Of a DNA stretch of 38,963 nucleotides, positions 37,699-38,963 are shown in pieces. Position 1 is the stretch's first letter, and the number at the start of each line of letters is the position of its first letter. A model generated the notes under the pieces. The model was not told the origin of the DNA. It saw nothing but the letters and a program-made list of their open reading frames with translations, and did no database searches. The DNA is from an uncultured Eubacteriales bacterium (GTDB lineage: Bacteria > Bacillota > Clostridia > Oscillospirales > Acutalibacteraceae), in contig CAKTEU010000018.1 of assembly GCA_934552855.1 (NCBI GenBank), forward strand, positions 1 to 38,963, given 5' to 3'. The position numbers were made by a program, and so were the translations under genes.

Positions 37699-38787
37699 TT
37701 AACCTCCTATAATTCCGGCGAGCCATAAAAGCCATGCGATGCCGTAACTTGCCGCACCGATTGCTGCGGTGAGTCCGAGCGTCCATTTTGCCGCCGCACC
37801 TTTGTCAACGGGAAGGTCTCCGATGAATTTTCCGGTTTGTCCGTTCATTGCAAAAACATATTTTTTGCCCTGCCACGTTGTGTTGAGTACCCAAACGGGA
37901 AGAAGAGCATATTTTGCCGAACCGTTGCGAAGGTCAACATAGCTTTCTTTTGCAGTGACGGAAGTATATCCGGTTGCGGTTTTTCGGAACGCTTCTTCGG
38001 CGGAAGATTTGATGCGTTCGTTTGCACGGACAATGCAGTCGTCGCTTTTGACGTCGTATTTGTCGGCAAGATATCCTGCGAGATACGCCGCTTCAAACGG
38101 TTTGAGGTCGTTGAAATTGAAAGGTTCAATCGCTTCGGTCAATGTGTTGTCGATTTTTGAAGAGCTGTCAACCGGAATTTTTTCAAACCCCAATGAACCT
38201 GCACGGTGAAGCGCATAATGGTTCGTTTCGGTATATTCATAATCGCCGTCGCTCCAAACCCGAACCGTTGTTGCGTCATACTTGATTGAAGCGTCGGCAT
38301 CTGCGTCAAAAAGCCAAAACGGAACATAAACGCCTTTTATTTCGTCGATATGATTCTGGCTTTTGAAAACTTTCGGAAGAAGCCTTTTTCCGGTCAGATG
38401 TTTCATAAGGCCTTCTTTTGCCGCCTTTTTGTCAAGCTTGAAAGGAATGATGAAGTCCGGGCGAAGACCGCCGGAGAACCTGTCTTTCATAACAACATTG
38501 TTTCCGCAGTAAGGACAGGTTGTTGCGCCCGTTGTTTCGTCGGCAAGAATTTCCGCTCCGCAGGATTCGCAGCTGTAGGAGCGAAGCGAACCGGTTTCGC
38601 CGCTTTTCCATTCGTCCGAGGATATATTCCATTGCATTTCGCTTTCGCCGAGCGATTGTTCGTTTTGTTTGAGTGCCTCAATGTCAAACTCACTGTCGCA
38701 GTACGGGCACTTCATTTTTTGGGTTGAACTGTCAAATTCAACCGTTCCGCCGCAGGACGGACACTTGTATTCCTGTAATACACCCAA
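37699..38787 (-). CDS. TFIIB-type zinc-ribbon membrane protein (362 aa)
   Basis: Two N-terminal zinc ribbons (YKCPSCGGTVEF with MKCPYCDSEF, and YSCESCGAEIL with TTCPYCGNN) precede a conserved soluble part (PDFIIPFKLDKKAAKEGLMK, VYVPFWLFDADA, ALLPVWVLNTTWQGKKYVFA). A C-terminal hydrophobic hairpin follows (about 333-362). Such proteins are found next to SPFH and TPM proteins, as here. The start is TTG at 38787, fixed by GGGAGG 10 bases upstream. The role is unknown; a membrane-bound adaptor is possible. Confidence 0.85.
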   Translation of the reverse strand: MGVLQEYKCPSCGGTVEFDSSTQKMKCPYCDSEFDIEALKQNEQSLGESEMQWNISSDEWKSGETGSLRSYSCESCGAEILADETTGATTCPYCGNNVVMKDRFSGGLRPDFIIPFKLDKKAAKEGLMKHLTGKRLLPKVFKSQNHIDEIKGVYVPFWLFDADADASIKYDATTVRVWSDGDYEYTETNHYALHRAGSLGFEKIPVDSSSKIDNTLTEAIEPFNFNDLKPFEAAYLAGYLADKYDVKSDDCIVRANERIKSSAEEAFRKTATGYTSVTAKESYVDLRNGSAKYALLPVWVLNTTWQGKKYVFAMNGQTGKFIGDLPVDKGAAAKWTLGLTAAIGAASYGIAWLLWLAGIIGG

Positions 38788-38867
38788 TGTATTTTACCTC
38801 CCGATATAAGCCGAAATCGGCAATTTTTTGTTTTTTTTAAAGAGGATGCAGGATTGCAAATTGATTT

Positions 38868-38963
38868 TTAAACGCCGAACGGGTTTCCGCATTGCGGACA
38901 GAATTTCGGCGGATTTTTCGGATCTTCGGGTTCCCAGCCGCATTTGCCGCAGCGGTAAACGTG
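38868..38963 (-). CDS. C-terminal end of an SPFH-domain protein (partial)
   Basis: The last 31 residues of a minus-strand gene that continues past the window: YRCGKCGWEPEDPKNPP then FCPQCGNPFGV. This double CxxC zinc-ribbon ending is typical of SPFH/band-7 proteins of Firmicutes that sit upstream of a TFIIB-type zinc-ribbon gene. The body of the protein is not visible, so the call rests on the tail and the neighbours. It ends 80 bases before the zinc-ribbon gene. Confidence 0.65.
   Translation of the reverse strand, partial: HVYRCGKCGWEPEDPKNPPKFCPQCGNPFGV

Overview
The window looks like the chromosome of a low-GC, endospore-forming gut clostridium, most likely in the Oscillospiraceae/Ruminococcaceae. 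Support for this: a spoVAC-spoVAD-spoVAE operon, a class B sortase, BspA-like leucine-rich repeat and beta-helix surface proteins, clostridial house-keeping genes with strong AAGGAG ribosome binding sites, and tRNA genes with encoded CCA. Most genes prefer T- and A-ending codons. A few stretches (the leucine-rich repeat gene and a short piece near 33.1-33.4 kb) differ in composition. No phage, insertion sequence or CRISPR array was recognised.

Layout. 0.1-4.75 kb (minus): a small secreted amphipathic protein, an FN3-like protein, nagB, an EamA transporter and an ACT-ACT-metallo-beta-lactamase fusion. 4.8-5.6 kb: a hairpin repeat array, two tRNA-Arg(CCT) copies (one interrupted by 50 nt) and a decayed pnuC. 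5.9-11.9 kb: a MATE transporter (plus), then minus-strand M28-like peptidase, MBL hydrolase, uxaC and a YesL-like membrane protein. 12.0-14.0 kb: an XRE regulator, three related tiny amphipathic peptides and an ORF-poor stretch that probably makes a non-coding RNA. 14.0-17.3 kb (minus): alaX, a 59-residue four-cysteine protein, single-chain serine dehydratase and KDPG aldolase. 17.4-18.1 kb: a RelB/RelE pair. 18.1-21.6 kb: a DUF1015 protein and the spoVA operon. 21.9-29.8 kb (plus): cysteine desulfurase, thiI, cinA, sortase B and a CinA-like/SpoIID membrane fusion. 29.8-30.2 kb: a type I toxin-antitoxin locus. 30.2-32.0 kb: a structured leader with terminator and an LRR surface protein. 32.2-33.6 kb: fba fused to foreign sequence and to the end of a GGGtGRT gene. 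33.9-35.7 kb: a beta-helix surface protein. 35.9-39.0 kb (minus): the end of an SPFH protein, a zinc-ribbon membrane protein and a TPM-domain protein with a recent internal duplication.

Genes that work together. The desulfurase and ThiI form the classic pair for tRNA 4-thiouridine. UxaC, the YesL-like protein and KDPG aldolase fit hexuronate catabolism. AlaX and serine dehydratase both concern serine/alanine handling. SPFH, zinc-ribbon and TPM proteins form a commonly seen envelope-associated set.

Most interesting points. (1) An unannotated micropeptide locus at 12.49-13.26 kb: peptides of 18, 33 and 78 residues share a Lys/Phe/Leu amphipathic C-terminus and are driven by two near-identical promoters. 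(2) The two surface proteins at 30.5 and 33.9 kb share a 38-residue Cys/His tail with a similar amphipathic core. (3) A complete type I toxin-antitoxin module with facing promoters, a shared terminator and a loop/leader complementarity. (4) A riboswitch-like leader at 30263-30420. (5) A SpoIID domain that is circularly permuted and fused to what looks like a degenerate CinA. (6) Signs of rearrangement or misassembly: the fba chimera, the interrupted tRNA and the decayed pnuC.
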